NCBI RefSeq assembly: GCF_001577835.2
Contig: NC_029516.1
Location: 20,156,576-20,220,575 of the forward strand
Source of the DNA: Coturnix japonica
Lineage: Eukaryota; Chordata; Aves; Galliformes; Phasianidae
DNA: 64,000 nt
Direction: 5' to 3'
A program made the position numbers and the translations under genes. Every line of letters starts with the position of its first letter. The stretch's first letter is position 1. Under the pieces are notes generated by a model. The model made no database searches. It was not told where the DNA came from and saw only the letters and a program-made list of their open reading frames with translations. Shown piece by piece: positions 49,808 to 61,640 of the stretch.

Positions 49808-50258
49808 CAGGGAACAGACTTCCACGGGAAGAGTGGAAGTGCCAAGGCTGTGAGAATTGTCATCGTAAAAGGCGGACCTACAACATGGAACCCTGTGAGA
49901 TGAGCCCACCAGCTCTCACACTGCGCACTCGGATGGCCCCGGGCAGAATACTCTCAGCCTGCGGCACCCACTAGGTCCCATAGGACGCCCCTCCGTTGAA
50001 GCCACCGCCCGTCACCCCTGCAGCCAACCCCGCCCGCACCTCCATCCTCCCTATGGTCCATCCCGACCCCGCCGCCACCTCGCGGCACAGCCCTGCCCCC
50101 GCCGCGGGCGGGACCCGTCACACCACATCGCAGACGCCTCCCCGGCCTCCAGCCCAGCCGCGGCCACCGCCTCCTCCCCGCCGAGCCCCCCTGGGCCGGG
50201 CCAAACCCCTCCCACGTCTGCAGCAAGTGGCAGCGGCAGAAGGGCGGCGGCGCCGCCA

Positions 50259-50266
50259 TCACGTGA
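50259..50266. promoter_or_regulatory. CLEAR-type E-box TCACGTGA
   Basis: A perfect 8-base palindrome TCACGTGA, 72 bases before ATG 50338, inside the CpG island. This is the core of the CLEAR element bound by TFEB/TFE3 and also by USF and MYC/MAX. A site this near the start of a lysosomal GTPase gene suggests coupling to lysosome biogenesis, but occupancy is not shown by sequence. Confidence 0.5.
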
Positions 50267-50337
50267 GACCCCGCCGAGCGCTTCGTGCCCGCGCCGCCTC
50301 GTCCGCCGCCGACCCCGGCCCCTCCCGTCCCGCCGCC

Positions 50338-50526
50338 ATGCCCAGCAGCGAGGCGGTGCCGCTGGGGCTGGGCGCCTGCCGCAGGTCGGGGGCGCTGGCC
50401 GGGATGCTGGCGCTCGTGGCGCGGGTGCTGGAGTGGCTGCGCTCGCTGTTCTGGAAGGAGGAGATGGAGCTCACGCTGGTGGGGCTGCAGTACTCGGGGA
50501 AGACCACGCTGCTCACCGTGCTGGCG
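50338..50526 (+). CDS. ARL8-like exon 1, with two possible starts (50338 or 50404)
   Basis: ATG 50404 gives the standard ARL8 N-terminus ([11 protein letters not shown]). ATG 50338 is in frame, sits in the stronger context GCCGCCATGC, and adds 22 residues beginning [10 protein letters not shown]. No stop separates them. The exon ends at GCG 50526 before donor GTACGC. Family knowledge favours 50404, because the terminal helix must be exposed and acetylated; ribosome scanning rules favour 50338. Both products could be made. Confidence 0.88.
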
Positions 50527-53500
50527 GTACGCTGTCCGCCGCCGCCGGGCAGGGGCTGGGGCGGGGGCCGGGGTGGGAGGGCGCTGCGGGCTGCGGCAGC
50601 GCCTTGAGGGCCGCAGCGGGCGGAGGTCGGGCCGCACGGCCGGAATCGGGCGGACCCTTCGCTTCGCTTCCCCCAGCAACAAGTGCGGGCTGCGCCTCCG
50701 CGGCGGAGCTGTCTGCTGTCATGAGAGCCGGGTGGGGCCGTCAGGGGCCGTGAGCCTTCTGCAGCTTCATGCAGCTTCATGCAGCTTCATGCAGCATCGA
50801 GCATTTACGGCGGGCTCGGGTCGGGGTGGCATTTTACACAGGAGAGGTAGAAGATGCTTCGCGTGCCGCGACCGCACAACGTGAACGTTGCAAATCAGAT
50901 TTCCGAATTCTTGCCCCTCGGTGAGAGCTGACCGTTCATGTCAGTGTATTCCAGATTAATTAGCGATACATTGTGCTTCCTCCAGGGCCTTAACTTTCCC
51001 TTTGCTGGTTTGTCCCCTTTCTTCAGCTGCATCACATCCCACAGTTCCCTGATGGCCAGCCCTTCCCTAGCATTCAAGTCCAGCACACCATTCCTTTCAC
51101 ACTGTAACGATGGGATGGCCTTGCTGCCTTGTTCAGTGTCTGCACTGACACCTGCCATGACATTTTCCATTCTGTTTCCATGCTGAAATACTTTCTGATC
51201 TTTGATTTGGCCCTTTTGTACACCCTTCTATCTGCCCCAAAGCTTTCCATCAGAAATTGCAAACAAGTGCATGTTACATAGGGTTCCTGCTGATGATGAA
51301 GCTTGTCAGTGGTGCTGTTTCCTCTGAGGTCATCAGCTCTTCACTGTATTGCAGCTTCACCTGCCACGAGGTGGGAGCATCCAGATGTTGGACAAAAGCA
51401 TGAGTAGGGCCTGCAGTCAGAGACTGGGAAACAGTGATGAACACGAGCATAGGGCATTTGTTGTTTCCTTCCCGTGCATTACAGGGAATAAAAGGAGATG
51501 GTGAGTTAGTGTGAGTGAAGAAGTTGAGAGAGAGTATAAAAAGGAATGGAGTGGGGAAAGTAAGGCTGGCAGTGATGGTGTGCTTTGATGCTTTGAGGCA
51601 CATCTGTCAGTAAACAGAAAATACATTAAATTCACGTTTGTGAGTTTCAGGTTGTGGCCATAATAACACATCTCTACTCATTATCCATTGGGAGCATGCT
51701 TCACACACAGCAGGCTCTGCTGAAGAAAGAGAAGACAATAGATTGTATTGTTTCTTGAACTGATTTCATAAAGGGAGCGGCGGAGAGCACAGCATTTCAG
51801 AGATCTCAGTGCTCTAACACTAGTGTGCAGTATCAGACTTCATGCTTGTAAATGCCCTCTCCTTCAGACTACACCTGTAGAATGACGTACATGGTTCTCA
51901 TCTCATGCTAACCCAGATGTGATAACACTCCCAGTTTTCCGCAAGTCTGATTTTTGTCAGCATCTCTTTCAAATGTATTCTGCAAGGCACTCATGTTTTC
52001 CGATTTGAGAAATGTCATAGACTGCAGTTTTTGTAGCTTTTGGATTTTTAAAACTGGAGATTGTGTGCCCTGATAAACACCAAGCAAGGGTGGTTGAACA
52101 ATTTATAACTGATTTAGGATGAGGCAGTAGATGTCAGTTGATAAGAAGACTGCAAACAGACTGATGATGGGCATGTGTTTCTGTAAGCGTGGTTAACGTA
52201 CAACAAGGGGAAAATAACCATTACAAAACAGTGAGTACTTGTACTCATTGCAGACTTCAGTGGATTGTAAAAACAAATGATAGGAAATAATTATTTTTCC
52301 TGCTGTGCATTAGTATTCTGGGTTCATCTGATGCTGCCATCCAATAAACATGCTTTAGAACAGTCTCCACCCTGATAGAGACTTTTTTAGTCTTCTTTGG
52401 TATGTATGGTATTGGATGTAGTGTATGTTTTGTGATCAAGGTGGAATCCTGACTTTTTATGCTTTGCCTAAACATTAACTTGCTGAGTTGGGTATCTTCT
52501 TTTTCCAGGCTTTCCTGCTCCTAAGTAGTGATATCACAGTTTATGTGCTAGGAAGTACGTATATATCCACACAAATTTTGTCCTCCACAAATGCTATATA
52601 ATTTAGCAAAATAGGCCAGAACCCACTGCAGCAGGTTGGTAGCGAATTGGCTTTGTCTTACTGCATCCTATTAAGAACTTCTGTCACTGCTGGGTGTGTC
52701 TATCTGTAGGAGACTGCTGGTGCATTTGTCCTCACTGCTGCTGCTGACAAGTCGCTGAAGCAAGGAAGAAGAAAAAGAGACTTCCAGCAACAGAAGATGG
52801 GGATGATTTGTAGTACAGAATTTCACAGTGAAGTTCTCATAGCAAAGATCAAACAAGTAATTGATGGAATTCAGTTCTTGCCTAAGGGATCAAATTCTGA
52901 ACTCCCAAATCATGGAGAAGAGCACATAGCTTACAAAGGCTGTATAGGTTTTTAATTCCAGATTAAAAGTAGTCTCAGCTTAACAGACACGAATGGGAGG
53001 TACAGTGTGTAACCAGTCTGCCATAAGGGCTGTGAGCTGCTGCTGGGCTGCACCTTGCACTTCTGCTCATCTGCCTCTTGAGTGGGAGGGCCCTGCTGGA
53101 GGATGTTTGCTTCCCTCATTTGTATACCTGTATGCTGCAAAAATAAAGGGTACGAAGGATGATGAGGTGAATGAAGGGAGCGTGGGAAGATAGAAACAAA
53201 AGGATGGTAGCAATTCCAGGAAGCACCATCTTCCTTGTCTCTGGGTGACTGGAAAACCAGGACTGCTGTGTGCATTGCAGACAGCAGGGCCTGGACGTCT
53301 GTGTAGAAAGAGTTGTTAAGTAACCTGGGTCATATCTTAATCCACCACTCGTGTTGAAGTTCAGTCCCTTATATATGGTATCTCCAGTGATCATCAAGTT
53401 CAACCCCCAGACTGATGGGAAAAAGTTGGGGTATAGTCAGTTTTATTATATTTTGTCAGTTTTGCTTTCTGGTTTGCTCAAGAGTCAGATGAGGAATTAT

Positions 53501-53831
53501 CTGAAGTCTCATGGTTTCTGGGGTGATCTTTGTCACCGAGGAGAATAAAAGATCATTTAAAGGGACTGAAATGAACAGTCATCTTTGGCGTGACAATGCA
53601 TTAATTGAAGTGCTGGCCAATGCTCTCTTGTGGAAAATTAATGTGGTCTTTTACTGTGTTTTAAAATAAAAATTCTGTTGTGCAAATGAGAAATTCATCT
53701 GCTTTATATCAATTATTTTATAATATGGATAATTTTTTTTTGCATTCCAGTCAGGACAGTTCACAGAAGATATGATTCCTACAGTAGGCTTCAATATGAG
53801 AAAAATAACAAAAGGAAACGTTACCATAAAG
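50338..53831 (+). CDS. ARL8-family small GTPase, exons 1-2 (gene continues past the right edge)
   Basis: Seen: exon 1 encodes the ARL8 core from [11 protein letters not shown] through [20 protein letters not shown], and exon 2 encodes [18 protein letters not shown] to [13 protein letters not shown] is the P-loop (G1) and PTVGF carries the switch I Thr (G2). The exons join in phase 0. The switch II exon (WDIGGQ) and later exons were not found up to 64,000. Known: ARL8A/B sit on lysosomes through an N-terminal amphipathic, N-acetylated helix and recruit kinesin via SKIP (PLEKHM2) and HOPS. Here LLTVLA replaces the FVNVIA that follows the P-loop in ARL8A and ARL8B, so this looks like a third, divergent paralogue. 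An upstream in-frame ATG could add 22 residues. Symbol left blank because the paralogue cannot be fixed from two exons. Confidence 0.9.
50527..53750 (+). other. ARL8-like intron 1
   Basis: The CpG-rich start grades into AT-rich DNA by about 50,900. Three perfect 10-base units GCAGCTTCAT lie at 50761-50790, with a partial fourth. A short stretch near 53390-53410 faintly resembles antisense CR1. No other exon recognised. Confidence 0.75.
50761..50796. repeat. 10-base tandem repeat (GCAGCTTCAT)3.6
   Basis: Three identical copies of GCAGCTTCAT followed by GCAGCA, just inside intron 1 of the ARL8-like gene. Short enough to vary in copy number between individuals. Confidence 0.85.
53751..53831 (+). 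CDS. ARL8-like exon 2 (switch I region)
   Basis: An 81-base exon between acceptor TGCATTCCAG and donor GTAGGT, encoding 27 residues from SGQF to NVTIK. It matches vertebrate ARL8A/B almost residue for residue ([18 protein letters not shown]), with the switch I threonine in IPTVGF. Intron 1 is 3.2 kb; the next intron exceeds 10 kb if the gene is intact. Confidence 0.94.
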
Positions 53832-55909
53832 GTAGGTGTGCATGCTTGCATTAATAGAGAATGTATAATTAAAACAGAGAGTGACAAGAATTTGTAATGG
53901 CACTGTATAGAAAGTTGTTTTTTTCAGGTGATAAAGGATCACCTCTCTGATTTTGTAGTTCAGAAATTCTTTTAAGAGCATATAGTTATACATTCCTGTG
54001 TTACATTAATATGTATTATTTCATGATATCCATGCCAGGTGGAACCTGGTGCTCATTTGAATTAGGAAGGTCATAAAACTCAGAGATACTTACGGAGCCA
54101 AGTGGACAACCTGGAGGTGCCTCTTTCTTGTACTCTCTCTTCCTTTCTCACAAATCTAAAGGTAATCTGAAGCAATTTTCCTGTTAACTTTTGAGGCTTA
54201 GTGGAGAATGTGTTTTAGCTCAAGTTGTGTTAGCTGTCAAGAAATAGTACATCTAATCTAAGTCAGTTGTCTCTGAACTATCTCTTAGTGCCCCTTTACC
54301 CTCTTGACATGGAGAGATACACATGCTGCCAGTTTGGTTGTAATTCATAGCGTAGGCATCAAAATACAGATAAATCACTAGCATTAAGGCTCTCTCTGTT
54401 GTTTGATAAGAAACGGAGTCAGATTGATTAGCCTAGCTCAGATTCATAACTTCTGTCTAAAATTAGGTGAAGAGAATATAGGCTTTTGCTTTTACCTTGA
54501 CTTTTCCCTTCTTGTCCTTCATTTTCTCTACTTTCTTGCTCAGTTCTAAAGGTGTTCTTTTTCCTTTGGGTTGTCATGACTCTTGCACCTAGGAATATTT
54601 TCTGAAAGCACCTGTAATGTGAAATAAGCAATTGTAAGCTATTTACCTGCTAACTTTAAACAGTGAGCAAGTAAAGGCTGATAAAAGGGATAACTGACCT
54701 CTGTTGTTTGGGAGATGTTAAAGCTGAAGTATAAAATTCATCCAAAACCTGAAATGACCATAGGGATGTAGATATTATGACTGCCTGTCTGTTTCAGGTG
54801 TTACTTTCTTGGTATGCTTTTTCAAAACCTCATATGATTATAGGGAGTTTCAGATTAACTTCTAAATTGATTACCATGAAACCATGACACCTGTGTAAGA
54901 TAATCACTAGCTGCACTACAATCACCTGTTTATTGTAGTGCCTAGTAAAACCTTTTGAAATGTATCGAAAAGGATCTAATGTTAGATCCAGTTATTTACT
55001 TACAGTACTCCAACCCCCTTTCCAGTATGTTCTCTTAAGATTCACATCAGGTTTGGGTGAAATAATAACTTTTAATACTATTCGTGATTTAATCTGATAC
55101 TAATTTCACAGGAAGTTTTGGCAGAATATCAAAGATAAATTATGTTGAATATCTTAAAACTAGGTCCAAAGTTAAGGCTGTTAAGGCTTAAAAGTGATAT
55201 GGAGTAAAATGTAAAATAAAATAAAATGTAAAATGGAGGAGAATCATTACTGCTGTGATGACCTAAGTTCTGTGTCTTCATTTACAGTCAGTATGGTGTG
55301 TGAATGCAGCCTGCTATGGGGGACAACTGAGCATACGCTTATTGCAGAGTAGGTAGAGCAGGAAGACAAAGTAGAATCATAGAAGTATTTTTAAGTGTGA
55401 CATTTCCTGAAGGGTAGATGATTGATAGAAGCCTAAACCTTTTTTCTGCTTTTCCTTCAGTAGAGATGGTGGTTGTGTGCTTAAAAAAATGAATCTGTTG
55501 TGTGATGAGCACTGCAGATGTCTCTGTTGGGTGGCCAGACCCTTTTAAAGTATGTTGTCACAGGACACAAAAGTATGTGATAGCAGGAAGCGGTGTCCAA
55601 TTTAATAAAGTAAATACAAAGTATTATAACTTTATCGTGTTTTTATTAACATATATTGTAGCACAAAAAGCAGGAATTACATGAGTAATTTTTCTGAAAT
55701 GTTGATAGAAAACCTTCAAAAGAATTTTTGTTTCAAAGAATTTATGTAAGTAAGAAATCAGGAACGAGTTGAGAGCTCTAGAAATTCAAGTGTGCAGTGG
55801 CTTTCAGTTTTATGGTTTATTCCTAAAGGTAAAATTTCTCCTTATTTTTCATGTACTTCAGTATTAGTCACGTGCGTAGCAAACCCTTATATTTATGTGT
55901 CTGTGTGTA
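53832..55909 (+). other. ARL8-like intron 2, left part
   Basis: AT-rich; includes an (AAAAT)-type patch near 55205-55235. No WDIGGQ-encoding exon seen. Confidence 0.6.
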
Positions 55910-56530
55910 TATCCAGGGTTGCCCTGTCCCACATGCAGAATCTGGCACTTGTTCTTGTTAAACTTCATGGTGTTGGTGATTGTCCAGCTCTCTCTGTTTG
56001 TTAAGATGACTCTTCAAGGCCTCTCTACCCTCAAGAGAGCTAACAGCTTTTCCTAATTTACTGTTGTCTGCAAACTTATTTAGTATGTATGCATTTGAGT
56101 CCTACATCCAGGTTATTTACGAAAATATTAAAAGAGAACTGCCCCTAAAGTTGAGCCTGCTGAAATCTTATTAGTGACTGGCTGCCAGCTTGATGTAGCC
56201 TTATTTACTGTTACCCTTTGGGTGTGATCCATCATCCAGTTCTTCACCCATTGAATTATGTTTCTGTCTAGCTGTGTGCTGAATTTTATTTATTTTATTT
56301 TTTTTTTCCCCTGGAAGGATGCTGTGAAAATCAGTATCAACTTTAGCTGAAACTTAGAAAGATTACATCAGCTGGTTTCACTGGGTCCACTAGGCCGATA
56401 ACCTCATAAAAAGAGATTAAGTTTATTTAACAGGACTTTCCCTTTGTGTTGGCTGTGAGCAGTGGCTGTGCTGTCTTTCAGGCATTTTTCAGTAACTCCC
56501 AGAACTATTTTCCCTCTAGATCTTATCATA
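55910..56530 (-). mobile_element. Old CR1-clade LINE fragment
   Basis: Antisense reading contains the diverged reverse-transcriptase end: AACTTCATGGTGTTGGTGAT, TTGTCTGCAAACTTATTTAG, ATCATCCAGTTCTTCACCC. It is much more diverged than the other copies and broken by a T-rich insert near 56300. In an ARL8-like intron. Confidence 0.65.
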
Positions 56531-57794
56531 ACCATCTTCTCTTAGTCAGACATGCTCCCTTCTTTCACTACCTTGTTTCTTTATGACTCATCCCACTGTG
56601 CTTGTACATGAAGGTCAGTCCTCCTCATTCCTCAAAGTAACTGCTCCTGTGAATTCAAGAGAAAGCAGCAAATGTCCAGGAGTGGATGTCAGTGAATGAC
56701 GGGGGAAAAAAGAAATTCTAGTCTTGAGTGCCTATGTTAATTAAGTGTCTCCCAATAGCCATCTACTATTGCTGATCAGAGATTTGAACTCTAATGTAGA
56801 AAGAACATGCTTAAATGTAATAGGAGATCTGTGCATTCCTGTTTATCTTCTCTCCAATTTAAATGCCTTTTAAATCAGAATAAGAGTGTCTAAATAGCTT
56901 TCATTTGGGCTGCAAATTCTATCCAAACTGTATTTCTTGTAGAGGGAGGTGAAGTCAGTCCCTTTTCAAGTCAAAAAATAACCTTTTTTTTACACCTGCT
57001 CTTCTGCCTGCTTCTAAACCTGAGAAAGATGTTCCTTACAGTGGGGACAAACCAGACTTACTTCTGGGAAAACTAAGGGGCAGTCAGGTGAGAGTGGTAG
57101 AGGTTAAAAGTCACATTTTACAGTTAGCTTAAGTAGATCATAGCGTGAGGCTTTACATTCTACTTTAAACATATTCATACACCCGAGTACTTCTTTCTGT
57201 CAGCACTAGTCATCACATAGCAAAGCAGTAGTGATATCAGTGTAATTGAGGTAGTTGGAAGCAACCTCTTTAAAACAAAAGTGAAGCAACCTTACTAGTT
57301 AGCCCCTGGTCAAACTACCTAAGTGCTATGTTCCCAGCTATGCGGTTGCCACTGTCAGAAAGCAGGGTACAAGTGTGCATTTTGGGGGCAGTCTGGTTAG
57401 ACTGACTTAGTTGCAGGGCTCCATAATTCGAGTCAGAATATAGGGAGGAATAAAGCAGTTTTTCAGCTGCTGAGAAAAGTTACGTTTTCCTTCCACTCTG
57501 ATAGCTATAAACTCTTAAGTATGGTTAACACAGACTATGGCTAGAGGGCTGCCAGAGTTATGTGTTCAATATGCGCACGTAGACTGATTGTGAATTTGTG
57601 TGATTGTGATGGTATTTTTTAAAAATAAATTTTGAATGCTATATTGTTAGAATTTATGAACTTTGAATGATTTAAAACTTTTCCTTGTGATTAATTAATA
57701 ATTCATATTAGCTATAAAAGAGAATGTATGAAGAAGTCAATGCCCATCAATATCAAAAGCATGATTGATGTGCTAATTCTATAGATTTTCTCTT
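56531..57794 (+). other. ARL8-like intron 2, middle
   Basis: AT-rich; no exon or repeat recognised. Confidence 0.55.
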
Positions 57795-58670
57795 TCACCA
57801 CCCTTTCTGTTGAGTTTTTCCTGATATCCAACCTAAACTTAGCCTGGCACAACTTGAAGCCATTTCCTCTTGTCCTGTCGCCTGTCAGCAGTGAGAAGAG
57901 ACCCACTCTTGCTAAATCACATTTCAAGTATTTGAAGAGTTCAGTATGGTCTCCTCTCAGCCTCCTCTTCCTCAGAATAAACAGCCCCAGTTCCTTCAGT
58001 CTCTCCTTATAGAGCATATTCTCCAAGCACTTCACAAGCCTTGTTGCCGTTCTTTAGACCCGCTCCAGCACTTCAGTGTCTTTTCCTTACTGAGGTGCCC
58101 AAAACTGGACACAGTACTTGAGGTGAGGCCTCACCAATGTGGAGTACAGGGGCAGGATGACTTCCCTAGTCCTGCTCACCACACCATTCCTGATACAAGC
58201 CAGGATGCCATTGGCCTTCTTGGCCGCCTGGGCACACTGCTGGCTCATATTCAGCTGACTATCCATCAGCACACCAAGGTCCCTTTCCATCAGGCAGCTT
58301 TCCAGCCACTCCCCCCCCAGGCCTGTAGGGTTGCCTGGGTTTGTTGTGACCAAAATGCAGGACTCAAAACTTGGCCCTATTGAAACTCATACAGTTAACC
58401 TTGGCCCATCAATGCAGTCTATCCGGGTCCGTCTGTAGTGCCCTTCTCCACTCAGGCAGGTCAACACTCTTTTCCAACTTGGTGTCATCTGCAAATTTAC
58501 TGAGGGTGCGCTCTAATCTTCTTGTCAAGATCGTTAATAAAGATGTTAAAAAGAAGTGGCCCCAGTACCGAGCCCTGGGGAACACCACTTGTGACCAGTC
58601 ACCAACTGGATTTAACTCCATTGACCACAACTCTTTGGGACCGGCCATCCAGCCAACACAGTGGAAGCAG
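57795..58670 (-). mobile_element. CR1 LINE fragment lacking its 3' end
   Basis: Antisense CR1 from TTTTTCCTGATATCCAACCT through TTGATACAAGCCAGG-type and AAGATCGTTAATAAAGATGT blocks. Minus-strand frames encode [21 protein letters not shown] and [20 protein letters not shown]. The last about 200 bases of CR1 and its ATTCTRTG tail are missing on the left side, pointing to later deletion or rearrangement. Confidence 0.9.
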
Positions 58671-61099
58671 TATCTTCCAGTTGTGCGTTAACTTTGCTTC
58701 CAAATTTATCCAGGAAAGGATTCACTCTGTTTTAATTACTCCTACACATCCATTTTATGCTATTCTCATTACATCTGCCTTGTGACACCACTGGTCAAAG
58801 AAGTGCACATATGTCACAGTCAGTAAATAGTTCCAACATATAACCATAGTAATCCATAAGAGATTATCGGCAGGATAAACAATCGATGAGTATGAATTGC
58901 CTTTCAGTTCTGTTAGTTTCTGTTTTTTTTTTACTACAAGCAATAAGGCTATGATTTGATGTTTATGCATAGAAAATATGAGGACAGTTGGAGTGCTATA
59001 CTTGTGGTACTACAGAATTGTCAGACATAACAAAATGAGAAAGATGTTAAGAAAAAAAAATATGAAAATAATCAGTCTCCTGAAGTATTTTTTGAGCCAG
59101 GATAGTTGAGGTAGGTGAAAAAAGAGACTGATAATTTATAATGGAGTTGAGATAAGCATCATGGAAGCATGAGATGTTTGTGAGTTTCTGTGCAGCTGTG
59201 CCCGATTCCAAAAGTTATACAGTATGAAAGATTTTACAATACAGTTGGTAGGAATAAAAGGATAATACTAACATTATTAAAAAATAACTGGATTTGAAAA
59301 CAGTATTTAGTTTGGAAACCGTTATGCACAGGAAAATAATTTATCCCAACAAGTTCTAATTGTCTCTCTGAGACAATAGTGTGTAGTAAAAAGAGGAGGA
59401 TATGGCTGTTCTGTATAAAAGCTTACTTCCTTAAAAGCCTGTCAAGAAGTACTTACAAGTCACTATTCCTCTATTTAGATAAATTGTTAAAATCTTAATA
59501 ATTGCTGGATAACATTTCTAAAATTATTTTACTGTGAGAAGAATGACATCATTTGTTGATAAGTTGATGGCTGGATAATACTAAGGGGGATGCGTCAGCA
59601 ACAAAGCGGATGATTTTTCTCAGGCACCAAAAGACTGTGATATACAGCCATCAGCTACTCTCAGAATTCTTGGATAAAGCATTATTTTACTAAACTGGAG
59701 AAGTTCTTGAAATGTGGCAGGAGCACTGTTCATGGTAAGCAGATGTTTGTAACCTGTAGGCAGGTTCTTGCATCCAGCCTTTTTTGATGGTCTCAGTATG
59801 CTGCATAGGAGAAATTAAATGTAGTACAAGAGTGGGGCTGAGAAACTATCTGGGTCAGAAAGTAATCAAGGGGAAAAAAAGAGGCATTGCAGAAGGGTGG
59901 GACTGATTGCTTTAGGAAGAGAAAGTTACACCACCAAAACGTGGGTGGTAATAATCTTTCATCTAGTTTTTTGCCATATTTTAATTTAGGCCACTAAGAA
60001 GGAAGTGCTGTGCTAATGCAGCATCATTGTCTGGTTTCTTGACTGCAGTTTTGTATCTAAATCCTATACTATTCCAGAAGACAAAAAAAAAAACAACAAA
60101 CCCAAACAGTCTACTTTCTTCCTGCTTTGACAGTCTCTTCCAGAAGCCAGCAGATTTAGTCTCATATTTAGTCTGTCATCTTAGAGTGTAAAAGTGTGGT
60201 GACTGGCATACTTGTGTATATGAGTATTTATCTGAACCACATTGGGAGAAAAATAGTGATTTATGTTGGCCAAAAGAATAGAGAGGTGCCAATCTTATGT
60301 GGTCTGTAATGTGGCTCATGTGGTTGAGAGTGATAAAAACCATAAAGCTCTCGGCTCTAACTATCTACTGCCAAATTTCAGTGTGGCCAGATATTTCATA
60401 AAACCTCTGACCTTTTATTTCCAAAACAAAATGGGAGGAAAAGAGGAAATGTTTGAGCAGACACCATTTAGAATCCAAGCCGGAAGCTTAATGGATTTTA
60501 AGGCTTGAAACACAAGAAATGCATACAGAAAAAATCAACTTCAATTTCTCTGATGTTTCTCTGTGCTTTAAATTTACTGTCTTAAAATTGCACCAGATAG
60601 TTTCTGCATTCCACTGGGTAGCGCAGCCTGGTGAGAGCTCGAGATGAGGAGGTCGGATTGCAGTCACCCCAGCTGCTACCGCTAGAGGCCAGCCTCTTTC
60701 CATGGCAGCTGCAGCTTGGGCAAATGCCCGAGGGCCAAACCAGGCATCTTTCTGCTTGCTGTTTGCTCTGATGTGATGGAGAAGGATCCCAGATCTTTGT
60801 GTTCGTTTCTTGCTTCCTTCATTGCTGCATTCCTTCCTCCTCTATATAGTTGTTTTCAAGATTCTGCAGAGATACATAACCCTCCTGCTTTTTAATGTTT
60901 CATCCTACAGTTAAAAAACAGCTGCTGCTACGCCATCTCACATGTCATGCTGTAATAGAACCCTGTGACTGTACTGCTATTACAGCTCCAGCAGATTCTC
61001 TGCAAGTACTGGAGTGTTCCAAATGGTTTAGGTCCATTTGAAAAGGCTGTACCATTTCTGGGCTGATGTCAATCAGGATCACACCACATCAGAAAGTCC
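58671..61099 (+). other. ARL8-like intron 2, right part
   Basis: AT-rich apart from a GC-richer block at about 60605-60760 with tRNA-like features (see findings). No exon recognised. Confidence 0.5.
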
Positions 61100-61640
61100 A
61101 GTCCCTAGTGAGTGACTACGGGGTGTGTAACGTCTTCATTAATGTCTCATGGGACAGATTGCAGCCTATGCAAGTTTGCCAGTGCTGCCAAACTCAGCAG
61201 AGTGGTAGATACACCATGTGGTTGTTCCATCATGTAGAAGGACCTCAGCAGGCTGGAGAAATGGAGTGACAGGAACCTGAAGCACTTCAACAAAGGGAAG
61301 TCTCAAGTCTGCGCCTGGAGAGGAACAACCCCACGCACCAGGACATGCTGGGGACCAGCCAACTGGAAAGTAGCTTTGTGGAAAAGGACACGGGGGTCCT
61401 GTATTTGTCAAATTAAACAGCAGTCAGAAGCATGTATTTGCCAAGAGAAGGACAGTGGTTCATGAAAGACATGAGGAGAAATATTACCAGAAGGTTGAGG
61501 AAGGGTTGAAACATTTGTCTCTCTTCTGCATTGGTGAAGCCATGCCTGGACTACAGTGTCCAGTTCTCAGTCAGTTGGTACAAGTGGGATGTGAAGCTGC
61601 CGGAGTGAAGGGCGGGGAAAATATTAAGTCACTGTCCCAT
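61100..61640 (+). mobile_element. Old CR1 LINE fragment
   Basis: GACAGATTGCAGCCTATGCA, GGACCTCAGCAGGCTGGAGA, GGAACAACCCCACGCACCAG and GACACGGGGGTCCTG follow the CR1 ORF2 order (FADD region to DLGVL). Diverged; right boundary approximate. Confidence 0.75.

Larger units (their letters stand above)
49950..50720 (+). promoter_or_regulatory. CpG-island promoter of the ARL8-like gene
   Basis: A sharp change from AT-rich flanks to GC- and CpG-dense DNA surrounds exon 1. No TATA box is seen; GC boxes and GCCGCCAT (YY1-like) motifs at about 50252 and 50331 fit a housekeeping promoter. A palindromic E-box TCACGTGA lies at 50259-50266. The transcription start is inferred to lie between about 50,200 and 50,330. 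Long frames on both strands here are a result of high GC. Confidence 0.8.

Noticed and set aside
49954-50884. Long frames on both strands around 50 kb (up to 242 codons)
   Set aside because: High-GC CpG-island sequence has few stops; only the frame encoding the ARL8 motif is supported by homology and splice sites.
53385-53415. Antisense CR1-like ATCATCAAGTTCAACCCC
   Set aside because: About 20 matching bases only; no flanking CR1 sequence.
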